Source: Aureobasidium sp. EXF-3400
Taxonomy: Eukaryota; Ascomycota; Dothideomycetes; Dothideales; Saccotheciaceae
DNA: 64,000 bases
Direction of reading: 5' to 3'
NCBI GenBank assembly: GCA_024195585.1
Contig: SWBL01000043.1
Span: 145,998 to 209,997 of the forward strand
Shown here: piece by piece, positions 12,027 through 21,967 of the stretch
How the letters are laid out: each line of letters starts with the position of its first letter
Position numbering within the stretch: position 1 is the first letter of the stretch
Program-made: the position numbers and the translations under genes
Notes under the pieces: generated by a model
What the model was told of the DNA's origin: nothing
What the model saw: only the letters and a program-made list of their open reading frames with translations
Databases searched by the model: none

Positions 12027-12867
12027 GTAATCAAATACGGATTAGCGTACATAGCAAGTATATCAGCATACATACGCTTGGATGTCATGCGACAATCTAG
12101 TAATCAATGGTGACCAAATGTCCACCTGTCCTTCGCGACTTTATTTGAGCTGCCTGTGAGAGTCAGTATGGATGCAACCGCACTTCCATGCGGTGGCTAA
12201 GGCAGACGCGATTGATCTTTCACGCGCTCGTAGCGCTCGAATCCCCAACTACGTTTCTCGGCGTGTAATCGTACACACTAGACACGTTTGCGCCTCAAAC
12301 TGAAGGTTCCGGAACTGCTGCTGCAGTACGGAGAAGCTGCAAAATCAACCACAAAAGACCTTGCGGTCTTCCGTTCTCGGCGCAGGGTCAATCCGCAAGA
12401 TTATCGCAACTCGAGCTTATGGCTGCTGCCAAACGTCGAAGGATTGAGTAGCTCGGGCCTAATACGGTGCGTAGCGGGTCTAATGAGTTATCGAATTAGA
12501 TCCGCTGTTCGGATCTAATCACCGTAAGGTAATGATAACCGAACATAAGTTTTGTTTTCCTTCTAGACGGTGTACCACTTAGGGCACGGCGGGACAGAAT
12601 GGCTCGCCTTTGTGCTTTGCTGCTTAACTCCTCAACGGGTCTTAGTTTTCCTTAGTGGTTCTACACTCGCTTTGCGTGGGCCCAATTTTATGAGACTCTC
12701 TAGTCTCCAGTCTCCTAGTGCGTTATGGTGGAGACTAACATGCAGGGTATTAACCCGGGATAGGTAAGGTCTGTCGAGCGGCATATATTCTGCCGGCCGC
12801 CCTCCTTTCTTAAGCTCTTACAGGCTGAGTCGTTCTCATACTTCCCTTCTTACTTTTATCCTTCGCA
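12027..12867. other. Non-coding stretch with palindromic element, before the transporter relic
   Basis: No gene is visible over 840 bp. It contains a nested inverted repeat at 12463-12526 and several short repeats of TCTAAT/ATTAGA. A CT-rich leader runs directly into the ATG of the decayed transporter at 12868. It may be a mobile-element remnant plus the old promoter. Confidence 0.5.
12463..12526. repeat. Nested inverted repeat (hairpin)
   Basis: A perfect 10-bp inverted repeat, ATTAGATCCG and CGGATCTAAT (12495-12504 and 12510-12519), encloses a 5-nt spacer. Outside it, TACGGTG at 12463 pairs with CACCGTA at 12520-12526, and GGGTCTAAT at 12477-12485 is a third near-copy of the arm. Such structures occur in MITE ends and terminators; here the role is unknown. 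Confidence 0.65.
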
Positions 12868-13570
12868 ATGAGGCTTAGAATTCCTAATCTTGTCTCGCAA
12901 CCTAACGAAGTACCAGTCGTGGCAGAGACTGCTACTAGCGGTGATGTAGAGGTCACTGGCGCTTAAGAGATGGATGAGAAGAATGAGCCACGTACTCAAA
13001 TCACTAGCAAGCTAGAAGAGGATGGGATGTCTCTAGAAGTGCAACACGGAGTGCAGATCGCTTAAGCAATCAATTAAGTATGGTCTCGGGAGCATCTGAT
13101 CGCTGCCTACGTTATCATCTGGGTCATCAACTTCATTCAGGGCTTTGGAAGCGGCATAACAGGTTGGCTCTCCAACCAGAATTCGCAGATAAATAGGCTG
13201 ACCCATGTCTTTGCAGGCACACTGACCCCTTACGTAACGTCGTCGTTCCAGCAGCATAGTCTCATAGCGACTACAGGCATCATCTCAAGTTTGATTAGCG
13301 GTCTCTGGAAGCTCCCTTATGCTAAGATCCTTACGTCTGGGGTCGTCCTCAGGCTTCGCCTTAATGGTTGCGTCAACTGTGCTCGGGTTTGTCATGATGG
13401 CTGGTTGCAACAATGTTACAATCTACTGTGCTGCCCAAGTCTTCTATCAACTCGGCTACAGTGCTATCGACTTCCCTATCACTATCTTCGTTGCAGATAC
13501 CAGCAGTCTGCGCAACAGAGCCTGGGTTGGTTTCCGATCTGAGTATGAAAGACTTGGTGATTTGAGCTGA
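12868..13570 (+). pseudogene. Relic of a siderophore-type MFS transporter
   Basis: The conceptual product starts at ATG 12868 and follows the N-terminal half of fungal siderophore-iron transporters (SIT/Mir type). It has VWSREHLIAAYVIIWVINF, then SLISGLWKLPYAKIL, then GFALMVASTVLGFVMMAGCN, then FITIFVADTSSLRNRAW-like sequence. It is broken by in-frame TAA codons near 12964, 13063 and 13075. At least two of these sit where the family would have Gln or Lys (A-TAA-AIN-TAA-VWS). Single-base losses near 13336 and 13350 shift the frame. The C-terminal half is absent: similarity ends at about 13530, just before array copy 2. The stop pattern fits C-to-T change in CAA codons, as produced by RIP, but that is an inference. 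Confidence 0.75.
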
Positions 13571-13580
13571 TAAATTCACA

Positions 13581-14672
13581 GTGGATTGCGTACACTGCAT
13601 CTCCTTGGCTGATAAATACGTGGTGTTATGGACCAGATTCGACTACTTGGATAGACTACCTTCGGAGATTCGCGGCATGATCTTTGCATTCATAATGCAG
13701 AACACGATTCAGACGGACTTTCGCAAACCCCGATACAGATACAGTGGATCGCCGGAAATTGACATATCCGAAGTCAAGTCACATCTCCTCAGATCCCCTT
13801 GGGTCACGCTCAACAAACAGTGTTGCATCGAATATCTCAAAGTCTTCCTGAGGGGTATTGAATTGGAAGGACAAATCTCAATATCAGGAAAACGTACTCT
13901 AGGAAGCGAAATCACCGAGCTCAGCGACTGCCTGAAACTTATCAAGCATAGGCTGGAGGTTGCAGGTTGTTCACGAACTGGGGATGGAGCACTGTTTCCA
14001 TACATCAAAGGCATTTCTCTTGGCTATCATTTCGGTCTCTCGATATTTGACCGCGGAGTCGGAAAGACAGAACGCCGCCACCGCTACTTTCCTGCGAAAT
14101 ATTGCTTTGTAAAGCCTGTGCAGCAGCTGAGGCGATAACACAAGCAGTACAACATTCCATCTGATAAGCTATCGATACCTGTCAACTATGGAGACCCTAC
14201 TTGGACGATTCAGGCATTCGTCCATGAACAGGAAGGTTCCCAGTTTGACTTCCAAAAGCACCGATCCGTGGCTTTGTTATTTCCAGTCCAGGCTCGAATC
14301 CAGGTACACGACTACAATGCCTCAGTTACAGCCATCGATCGTGAGCTTGAAGTCCTGAAGAAAACTGTCGATAGAGCGATCAAGATGCTCCGCTCGGACT
14401 ACTCTGATCCTCGGCACTTGAGTGATTTGGCGACTCTGGAGGCAATCATTGAGATAGGCATGATAATGCTGAGACGGTTCCACCTGGACATAATCGATGA
14501 GGTCACGAAGTTCTGGAAAGGCTTAGATGGCTGGTATGAGTTGGATGACATGTTCGATATTGCAGAATCTTGGGCCTTAGACTCAAGAAACGACGACCTT
14601 CTGGAGGAACCAACGACTTCTGCAGTGGTTGATCGGATAGGTCTCGATTTGAAACGCTTGAGGGGATATTGA
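13581..14672 (+). pseudogene. F-box/2EXR-like array copy 2, nonsense-interrupted
   Basis: One frame runs through the whole family layout. The blocks are YLDRLPSEIRGMIFAFIMQN, ALFPYIKG, FVKPVQQLRR, then a TAA at 14136-14138, then HKQYNIPSDKLSIPVNYGDP, and the C-terminal block FWKGLDGWYELDDMFDIAESW. In copy 1 the stop position is occupied by Tyr (RRYHEEFNIPS), so one point change explains it. No in-frame ATG precedes the conserved N-terminus; the frame opens only with GTG at 13581. The 5' end abuts the truncated transporter relic, which suggests loss of the original promoter and first exon. A spliced upstream exon cannot be excluded. Apart from the stop it is well preserved, so inactivation may be recent. 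Confidence 0.75.
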
Positions 14673-15921
14673 GGGTCCGAGTTGGAAGCAACTTCAGTTT
14701 CACTTGACTGCTTTGCAGAACGTGGATGTTTCCGTGGTTGGTCGTCCTTTCCGGTTGCTGCATTTAGCTCATTCTTACTACTACTTGCTTTTCTCACGTA
14801 ATAGCATAAAACAGGAAAGAGCGATGGACATGCACAACTTTTTTCCGGCTTTGGGATATGCACAGAGAGAACCCCTTCCATGGCGAACTTTTGGTACAAA
14901 GCTTTTATTCTCAGACTGAATTGTGCAAATTTACGATCGAACACACCAGAGTTAAGTATCAAAAGGCAGAGATTGTGTCACGACTAGCGAATGACTCTCA
15001 GTGGTAGCCATTCTTGATCTCGAAATCACTGTGCATTGTCATAGTTTCACTCTCCAAGTGTTGACTCGCGGCGAGAATCGAGCTGAGTATCGGAAAGTTG
15101 CCCGGTCTTAGTGACGCTGTCCGCATGCTCACTGAACCCTGGTACAACCTCTCCATGCGCTAAAGGCAGTCACAGTGTAGCTGTAGGAATGCACAATACT
15201 TTCTAAAAAATGTTGTCTCCACGAAGAGAACACTATTGAAGGTTGTCTCCATGGTCAGATTCATGTTGGAATTACAACTGTGCATTTCGACAGCTTATAA
15301 TAAGCCTTGTACCTCGAAACTGAGAGAAGGTCATTAGTTGGAAGATCGTGACCGTCTTTATACCATCTGTCTTTATCTGATGCTCGGAATCACGCAAACA
15401 AAAAGTTGTTTTGCCTGCGCTTACAACTTCCTTTGCTGGCTTGATTCACTTCACACCAGCGTGTCATCTTACTCACACGTCCTCTCCGACATCCTCACTA
15501 CTCAATACTTCACTCTCGAGGTCTCGGATCTATCAGCACCGCTCTCACCTGCACAGAAGCTCTTTTAAGCATCACCGCTTCTCAAGCCTTGCAGCGTTTA
15601 CTGCTTTCACACACAACCACCCTCTGCCGCAGTTTATCTTCGAACTCGCTGCTTGAGAACGACTTCGCCGCTTTCACCAGACGCAATCTCAAGCAACTTT
15701 CTCAACTTCACCGACTCAAGCTGACATCTTCAAGCGCATTTGCTTCCGCTCACCAGCCACTTACCAATTCTATCTTGGCCATTGCAAAAGGGGTCACAAT
15801 TTGGTGTCCTTTCTCAAACAGATGTGCGTGTCACCCAAGATCTGTTACATTTGGAAAGCCCCTGCTGACAGATCCAGCTGTTATCAAGACTGCATAGCAT
15901 TCTCAGCTTTCTACATCCAGC
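14673..15921. other. Long intergenic region in the F-box-like array
   Basis: About 1.25 kb without a convincing gene. Minus-strand open frames at its left edge are antisense to copy 2. The right part (15400-15800) is CT-rich with short plus-strand frames (Ser/His/Thr-rich) and looks like the leader of the next gene. Confidence 0.5.
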
Positions 15922-16830
15922 ATGAACGAAGATGGTCTCGGCACTTTGGCCGTGTTGCCATGTGAAGTTCGCGACATGATTTTCGGCCATGTCGTCAGGG
16001 AGATGATGCACAAACATCCATGGACTGGTAACTACCGGCCTTATCCGTTCTCTATTCGACGCGAATCCGCAACGCAGACCAGTTCCCAGTTTCGCCGAGA
16101 ATTTCTGGAGGCTTACTTGAGGGAAGGCGATTTCTTCGAGCCCTGTTACAATGGAGAGTGGGCCCTCGATCTGTTTCTAAGTTTCATGCACCCTCTGGCC
16201 GATATTGCTACGCACATCAGACACATCGGCATCGCTGTGTATACTAACATGTTCGAACACTATGATTGGGATTGCTACTTCTCTCGACCCGGTACAGATC
16301 TAACTGTGCAACGCGAGATCTCGAGACGTGCCGAGCAACTCTGGTGCTACCATGAGCATTATAACATTCCATCACACCGTCTATACATCGTCGTTGGTTA
16401 CAATCGGCCTTTGTCTCAGGAGTACGAGGACGAAGACGATCTGCTGGACTGCCTACACAATGACCTCTTTACTCTTCTCTGTTTCTTCCTCGCCGGTATC
16501 AAAGTATACATGGGCTGTAGAGAAACTTCTATAGCATTGCTCGACCGTCAGTGTCAGCATACGCAAGAAACGCTGTATGCAGAGATAGACAGTTTCCTCA
16601 CTGATCTCAGCGACGAAGCAACAGCAATCAAGGTGGAAAAGGAACCAGAACGGTGGCCTGTGCACGTAGCATTACTTCGCCAGGCCAGAGCAATGATCCC
16701 AAAACTGATCTCCGATATGAGAGAGTGTCACATGGCTCTGATTGATAAGCTGATGGATTACTGGCAGGTGAAGAACGATATGGAGGAGTTCTGTTTAGGC
16801 GACTTCTTTGCTCTGGCGGAGGCTTGGTAG
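15922..16830 (+). CDS. F-box/2EXR-like array copy 3, 302 aa
   Basis: Intact single-exon gene starting at ATG in CAGCATGAACG. The N-terminal block GLGTLAVLPCEVRDMIFGHV has the LPxE(I/V)Rx-MIF pattern shared by all copies. The central block YNIPSHRLYIVVGY and the C-terminal YWQVKNDMEEFCLGDFFALAEAW are also present. The gene ends directly after the AEAW motif. The N-terminal pattern resembles F-box or 2EXR helices found in large fungal families. Binding to Skp1 is possible but not shown. No signal peptide or membrane segment is evident, so a cytosolic or nuclear protein is expected. It is an intact sister of the broken copies 1 and 2. Confidence 0.8.
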   Translation: MNEDGLGTLAVLPCEVRDMIFGHVVREMMHKHPWTGNYRPYPFSIRRESATQTSSQFRREFLEAYLREGDFFEPCYNGEWALDLFLSFMHPLADIATHIRHIGIAVYTNMFEHYDWDCYFSRPGTDLTVQREISRRAEQLWCYHEHYNIPSHRLYIVVGYNRPLSQEYEDEDDLLDCLHNDLFTLLCFFLAGIKVYMGCRETSIALLDRQCQHTQETLYAEIDSFLTDLSDEATAIKVEKEPERWPVHVALLRQARAMIPKLISDMRECHMALIDKLMDYWQVKNDMEEFCLGDFFALAEAW

Positions 16831-17386
16831 ATATGGAGACAGAAGACTACAGATCCAGAAACAGCATTTTAAGTGATTAGCTCAAATCAATTAAGGCTTT
16901 CAACCGTAGCTTCTTGTGACAGATCCGCGAGTCTTTTCTGTCCAGCATACACTATCAACTGTACAATCCTCCCTGCCACTCAGTTGATCTATGATGGAAA
17001 CCAATTTGCTCTCTTGTGACTTGAACAACTATGCTCTACAAACTGAATTCTTTCGGAAGGTGCAAGAAACGTCACCTGCCCAACCAGGTAGCTCATCCAT
17101 CCGACCCTTGAGCACAACACAACATGTGTGCATGGTTCTACATTCTCTCCGAGCATGTTCAATACCAAATATACTTCTGCCTTACCGCTCTCGACTGCAC
17201 CTTCGTCATGTAATACTCCAGACCAGCCAATCTGGCAGAATGGCCACGTACCAGGAGTGACTCACTATTGCCTCACACGTGCTCAACAGTAACCACTCGT
17301 CCTTTCACGTCTCTATCAAAACCTTCTCTCTTTCTCACCCTTGACAACTCAACCACTCAAACATCACACAACAACATATAGTCGAC
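16831..17386. other. Intergenic between array copies 3 and 4
   Basis: No gene is seen. The last 100 bp are CT-rich (CTCTCTTTCTCACCC) and end in ACAACATATAGTCGACATGG, a leader typical of this region. Confidence 0.5.
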
Positions 17387-18367
17387 ATGGAGAATCCTGG
17401 ACTCGGCACTTTGGCAATATTGCCACGCGAAATCCGAGACATGATTTTCGATCTGCTCTTCTCGGACAACGACTGTCCATGTACAGGCCGCCTGATCTTC
17501 GACACTGTTTTCCCGATTCACGACTTGACTTGCAAACGCCATGTAGCCATCTCAGCAGATGTCAAGGAAGTGAAACGTGTGTTCAGCGAAAGACTTTCAC
17601 CCATGCTTCGTACGAAATGCAGTCGTCAATTCTACCGAGAATGTCTGGAATCATACCTTCGCAGCATCATCATCTTATTTGAAGAGCAGACTCAGGATAT
17701 ATCAGCAATAACTCATGCACTGCAGTCTTTGAACACAGTCGCTGGGATTGCTTCACATATGAGAAAACTCAGTGTGAGCTGCCACCTGAGGATCGCCTAC
17801 AGAGATTGTCTAAGAACTTATTTCTCAATGAAAGAGTTTCTTATTGAGTTCGCTGAGACACTCAAGACACTGAAACGCTGCGAAGGACTGTTTGGCATTA
17901 CGGCTAGTAAGCTGAGTATCGCGGTTTTCTTTGACGACATCATACTGTCCATATCTCCACACTCCTCGATCGGAGTGTCTGTTTACAGAAGTTCGGAGTT
18001 GATAAGAACTAAGACTGATCTGCGCGCATGTCTGAAGCTACCCATCGAGATCGCTATGGGAGATAGAGCCAAATCGGTCCAGAACATGGAAACATGGTGC
18101 GGTGTAGTTGAGAAGCTCATGTACAAATGTTTGACCTTGACATCCGAAGATCCAGGGGTTCTCAGCAACCACTGGGCGAACAGTCATGTCCAAGAAGTTA
18201 TCGCGAAAGTAAGGTCGATGATCAAACACACCTTGACTCGAGTGAAAGAGTTGCAACTTCTCTTTATCGATATAGCTATGCAATACTGGGAGGATGAAGA
18301 TGAAGAAGAGCTCGAAAATGTTTGTCGCAGACTCAGATGGAAGGGAAAGCATGCCGACAATGGTTGA
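17387..18367 (+). CDS. F-box/2EXR-like array copy 4, 326 aa
   Basis: Intact single-exon gene with ATG at 17387. The N-terminus GLGTLAILPREIRDMIFDLL is almost identical in pattern to copy 3. The central block is diverged (FGITASKLSIAVFFDD). The C-terminus has lost the usual DxFxLAESW ending and instead closes with an acidic run (EDEDEEELENV) and a basic tail. It is slightly longer than copies 3 and 5. Function is unknown. The change of the C-terminal block while the N-terminal block is kept suggests that the N-terminal motif holds the common role. Confidence 0.78.
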   Translation: MENPGLGTLAILPREIRDMIFDLLFSDNDCPCTGRLIFDTVFPIHDLTCKRHVAISADVKEVKRVFSERLSPMLRTKCSRQFYRECLESYLRSIIILFEEQTQDISAITHALQSLNTVAGIASHMRKLSVSCHLRIAYRDCLRTYFSMKEFLIEFAETLKTLKRCEGLFGITASKLSIAVFFDDIILSISPHSSIGVSVYRSSELIRTKTDLRACLKLPIEIAMGDRAKSVQNMETWCGVVEKLMYKCLTLTSEDPGVLSNHWANSHVQEVIAKVRSMIKHTLTRVKELQLLFIDIAMQYWEDEDEEELENVCRRLRWKGKHADNG

Positions 18368-18631
18368 GTAGCATCTCAAAGAGAATTCAAGTTTGCACTC
18401 ATGTTGTTTGTTCCGTTCGTACGATGAATATTCACACACTGTCTTGATTGCTCTTTTTCTCCATTCTACCAAGCCTGCCAGCTCAACACTCTACATCTTG
18501 AGAAGCTAGATGAATCTTCCAGCTTCTTCGTACTGCATCTCTCACAACTGCTTTCTCGTTCCCAACAGCAAAGGATACCCTCGTCGTTCGCAATATGGCT
18601 GACTGTCATACTCAACATCTGTTCACATCTC

Positions 18632-19594
18632 ATGGCAGATCAAATTGCAAGGAGCGACGCGATGGTAAGAACACAATCCCATCGCTGATATCCTAGTATC
18701 AAACTAATCCTGAGATAGACCTCTCCTCCATCAGCTCCTCTCATCTCTCCTCTAACGCTTGAAAACACTACACTAGGCCTGGGATTGCTCGGTCGTCTTC
18801 CAGCCGAAGTCCGCAACATTATTTACAGCCACTGGGCAAATTCAATTCTCGACAAGTGTCAAAGTCCCTCTCTAAAAGGATGTCTTGTAACCAAGATATT
18901 GAGACAGATCAATGCTTCTTCTCTTCGTCTTACCAGCAAAGCATTGTCGGCGGAATTGCGCAGTGCTTTCTTGAGAGAAATCAGATACCGTACTCTCGTG
19001 GACACGTGGAGTAGCGCAGGTCAACTCAGATATCTTCTGGATCTGATCAAGGCAGACTCAAACATTGAAGCTGGAATCAGTTCTGCGTTTGGAGATTCGG
19101 GAGTAGTCGTGGATGTCTCATGGTACCGTAACTCGCAGGAGTTTGATGCTCCATGGCCATGGCTCGTAGACGCTTTTATGAAGAGCATGCATATTCTCTG
19201 GAGACTACACAAAAGACACGCAATCAAATCCTCCCAGCTCTTCATCATCATCAAATACGGAATCCCCATCGAGATCATCAGAACAGCATCTCCATACAAC
19301 ATGAGATACTTTCCCGATCTGGAGGCTTGTCACAACTTCGATTCCTGGACGATTAAGATATATGTCACAAACACTGCAACTTCGATGAGCGATCTCCAAG
19401 TTTTCATCGATCGGGCTGGAGAACAACTTGCTGGTTGGACAAGTCAACATCCCAGGGGACTGTTAGTGGATTCTTCTCTCATGGCGGAATACCGTAGAAG
19501 GATTGCTGTTATGATCAAGCCACGTCACAAATCCATCAGCGAGTTTGTGGTCGGTACCTGGAAGCAAATGGAGGATTTCGAAGCATTCAGGTAG
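18632..19594 (+). CDS. F-box/2EXR-like array copy 5, two exons, 302 aa
   Basis: The main open frame has no ATG before GLGLLGRLPAEVRNIIYSHW. A short first exon, 18632-18664 (MADQIARSDAM), joined by a phase-0 intron (GTAAGA...CTAAT...ATAG, 18665-18718) to 18719-19594, gives 302 residues. The family N-terminal block is clear and the central block reads AIKSSQLFIIIKYGIP. The C-terminus is shortened (TWKQMEDFEAFR) and lacks the LAESW end. The last codons of exon 1 are ATG followed directly by the donor, so a start at that ATG (18662) is also possible. Function is unknown; the gene is one of four apparently intact members of the array. Confidence 0.7.
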
Positions 19595-20170
19595 AGCTGC
19601 GACTCCTCTTCGATGTTTCCTTAGATTTCTCGCTATTGCATTTTCCATCGAGTGGAGAGCAGGTGGTCCAGATGCTTGTGCATCATCTTCAACCTGGTTT
19701 ACATCAACTTCAACGTCCGAATAACAAACCTAAAATCCGTTCTGTAATCCGTCTCCTTGCATCAAATGGTAAACAGTTTTAATCCCTGTAGTCAAGCACA
19801 ATTGAAGTTGTGCTCATCACTCGCACCCGCTTGGTAGAGCTTTCAAGTGTTTGACGGAAGAGAAAGAACAATCTCAATCTCAAACGCGTCTCTCCGTTCG
19901 TTTTGCAAGTGCCTGGTTGTGTTCTGTTTACTTTAGTTGACAACACTTTCGCTTCTCCCATCTCGTTGCTTCCGGAAGGATCTTCCCAATTTCACTGGCG
20001 CCGCTGGTGTTGCTTACGCTGCTTCAAACATCCAAGGCCGCTCACGCCCTTCTCACCTTCACCACTCCTTCCATTGTGAGCGCTCGCAATCAGAACGCCA
20101 CAGCAACTCATCAATTCGCACCAAAGCGCAGACCAGACCAAGCAGACAGACTCTCACAAAAGCCTCCAAA
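19595..20170. other. Intergenic between array copies 5 and 6
   Basis: No gene is seen. It carries the 3' end of copy 5 and the leader of copy 6. Confidence 0.5.
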
Positions 20171-21267
20171 ATGAAGAAGGTTGGTGATCTTTACAGACCT
20201 CCATTCTGTTCGATCTGTACATGCTGACTTTTGCATAGCGTCAAAAGAAGTCAAAGGGCCCCATCGTGCCACCATCCAAGCCAGTCGACTTCACCGCCCC
20301 CTCTGGAAATGGTCTCGGCGATCTTGGACGTTTCCCTAGGGAGATCAGAAACATGATCTACAGCTCACTCGTGCCTCAAGTGATGCCGCACGCCTTCGAA
20401 CACAAGATAATCGACCGCTTTGCTGTGCGCAAGCTAGTCAACGCTCCGATCCTAGCTACAAGCAAGCAGCTTTGTGTCGAGTTCCTTGAGGTCTTTATCA
20501 GAGAGGTACACTTGGAAGAGGATGATGATAACAATGAGGATCCGACACCGGAGGATGACGATCTGGATGAGGGCTCGAGATACAAACCTGAGCGACCACC
20601 CAACTGCCTCGAAAGACTTCTGGCATTTGTTGAAGCACGCATCGACTTTGCCTTTTCCACCAAAAGAGTTGGAATTGTTATCAACACGGTCTACCTCTGT
20701 TCAGATATGATGAAGCACATTGAGGAGACTGGTGAAGGCGACGTTCACAGGCTACCACAACCATTGCGGCGCTTATGGGACATCCACGAAAAGTATGGTA
20801 TTCCGTCTGACCAAATCTACATCAAGATCGACTACTGGGAACCGAGTTGGTATCTCAGGTGCGGAGCAAACTACAGAACGCGTTCCACCTCTCTTCCTCG
20901 CAATTTCTGGGACCACGAGTTTGAACATATCTCGGCAGTTGTCACACTGTCTAATGAGGAAGCCTCTATCCGAGCATATGGTGACATGAAGAAAAAGCTG
21001 AGAGACCAGCTTACAGCCTACAAAGCCATAAAGCTGCACCAGTTTCGGGACATTTGCTCTTCCAAGAAAGAGCATGTAACCATGGACGAAACGCTGAACG
21101 AGACTCTCTATCATTTCTATTATGAGAGACCCTGCCCAGCAATGTTCGAATTCCACATCGACATGGGCAAGACGGCCATTGGCATGTGGAAAGCTAAAGA
21201 AGAGCAGTACAGCGTCTGGCATCTCTTCGACCTTGCTGAGTCATGGCTCGAGGTGAAGAACGAATGA
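20171..21267 (+). CDS. F-box/2EXR-like array copy 6, two exons, 345 aa
   Basis: A nine-base first exon (20171-20179, Met-Lys-Lys) is joined by a phase-0 intron (GTTGGT...GCATAG) to 20239-21267. The exon-2 frame has no ATG before the family N-terminus NGLGDLGRFPREIRNMIY; only GTG is found at 20266. Exon 2 begins RQKKSKG, so the product has a basic N-terminus. The central block YGIPSDQIYIKIDYWEP and the C-terminal block MWKAKEEQYSVWHLFDLAESW are well kept. An acidic insertion (EEDDDNNEDPTPEDDDLDEG) is unique to this copy. The first-exon donor is not a strong consensus, so the start is the least certain part. Confidence 0.7.
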
Positions 21268-21967
21268 GGAAAGAAAGATGATGCAGGGCCTTCAGCATGT
21301 CATCAGCAGAACTCAATACACCACTCCCCTATTCCTCCATGTCCGGACTTGGTTTCTCATTCCTGCACAGGCAATCATTAAGCATGCGCTGGTCACGCGA
21401 GCCATGCACTGGATGTTGAAGGATTAAGAACGTGAATCGATTGTTGAGATATGGTCTGCAAGTAGCATCGACCGTGTGAGATGGACGACCATGTCACAAG
21501 CTATTTTAACCGAGGTTCAGGCGTCAACAAGCTTTTGGCGGGCTCACAAAGTGGACACTCCTGCCAACCACTCACTTTCGATCTCTGAGACAACCCGCCG
21601 ACATTGGAGAATACATAGAACATACAAGTATTCAACTGCACAGTCATGCAATTCATGGTGGACCTGTTCAAGTCTCATTCTAGCTGTTCTCTGAGGCCTG
21701 GACATGTCCCGCGGAGGCGATCGTTGAGTAGTCCAAGCTTCTTGCAGAAATCCCTTCTTGTTGAAAATACGAAGCTAAATGGGAAACTGCATGTGTAGTG
21801 ACTCGTGCGGCATGCAATGAAGCGTCATAACGACAATAGAGATGGGCTATTTTGAGAGGCGGGTACCGGCAACGATGATCATCACGGCCAAGATAATATA
21901 AAGAGTGTGCTTTCCAAATGTTCTCTGCTGATTACTTCTCTCCTGTTCAACAGTCAAGCAACAAATC
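21268..21967. other. Intergenic, array end to secreted-protein gene
   Basis: About 700 bp without a convincing gene. It closes the F-box-like array and contains the promoter of the secreted protein, including a TATA-like box at 21893-21902. Confidence 0.5.
21893..21902 (+). promoter_or_regulatory. TATA-like box of the secreted-protein gene
   Basis: AATATAAAG-type sequence within ATAATATAAAGAG lies about 65 bp before the ATG at 21968, a normal spacing for a fungal TATA gene. Use is inferred from position. Confidence 0.4.

Noticed and set aside
12540..12860. Possible LTR of a retrotransposon
   Set aside because: No second copy, no TG...CA bounded repeat and no retroelement coding sequence were seen nearby.
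14136..14138. Programmed stop readthrough in array copy 2
   Set aside because: The stop is UAA followed by CAC, not the UGA-CUA type context that favours readthrough; a plain nonsense change is simpler.
14399..14962. A 187-codon minus-strand open frame
   Set aside because: Most of it is antisense to the C-terminal block of array copy 2, which explains its openness.
15338..15897. Short plus-strand frames rich in Ser, His and Leu
   Set aside because: They look like CT-rich leader DNA of the following gene, overlap one another in different frames and show no family features.
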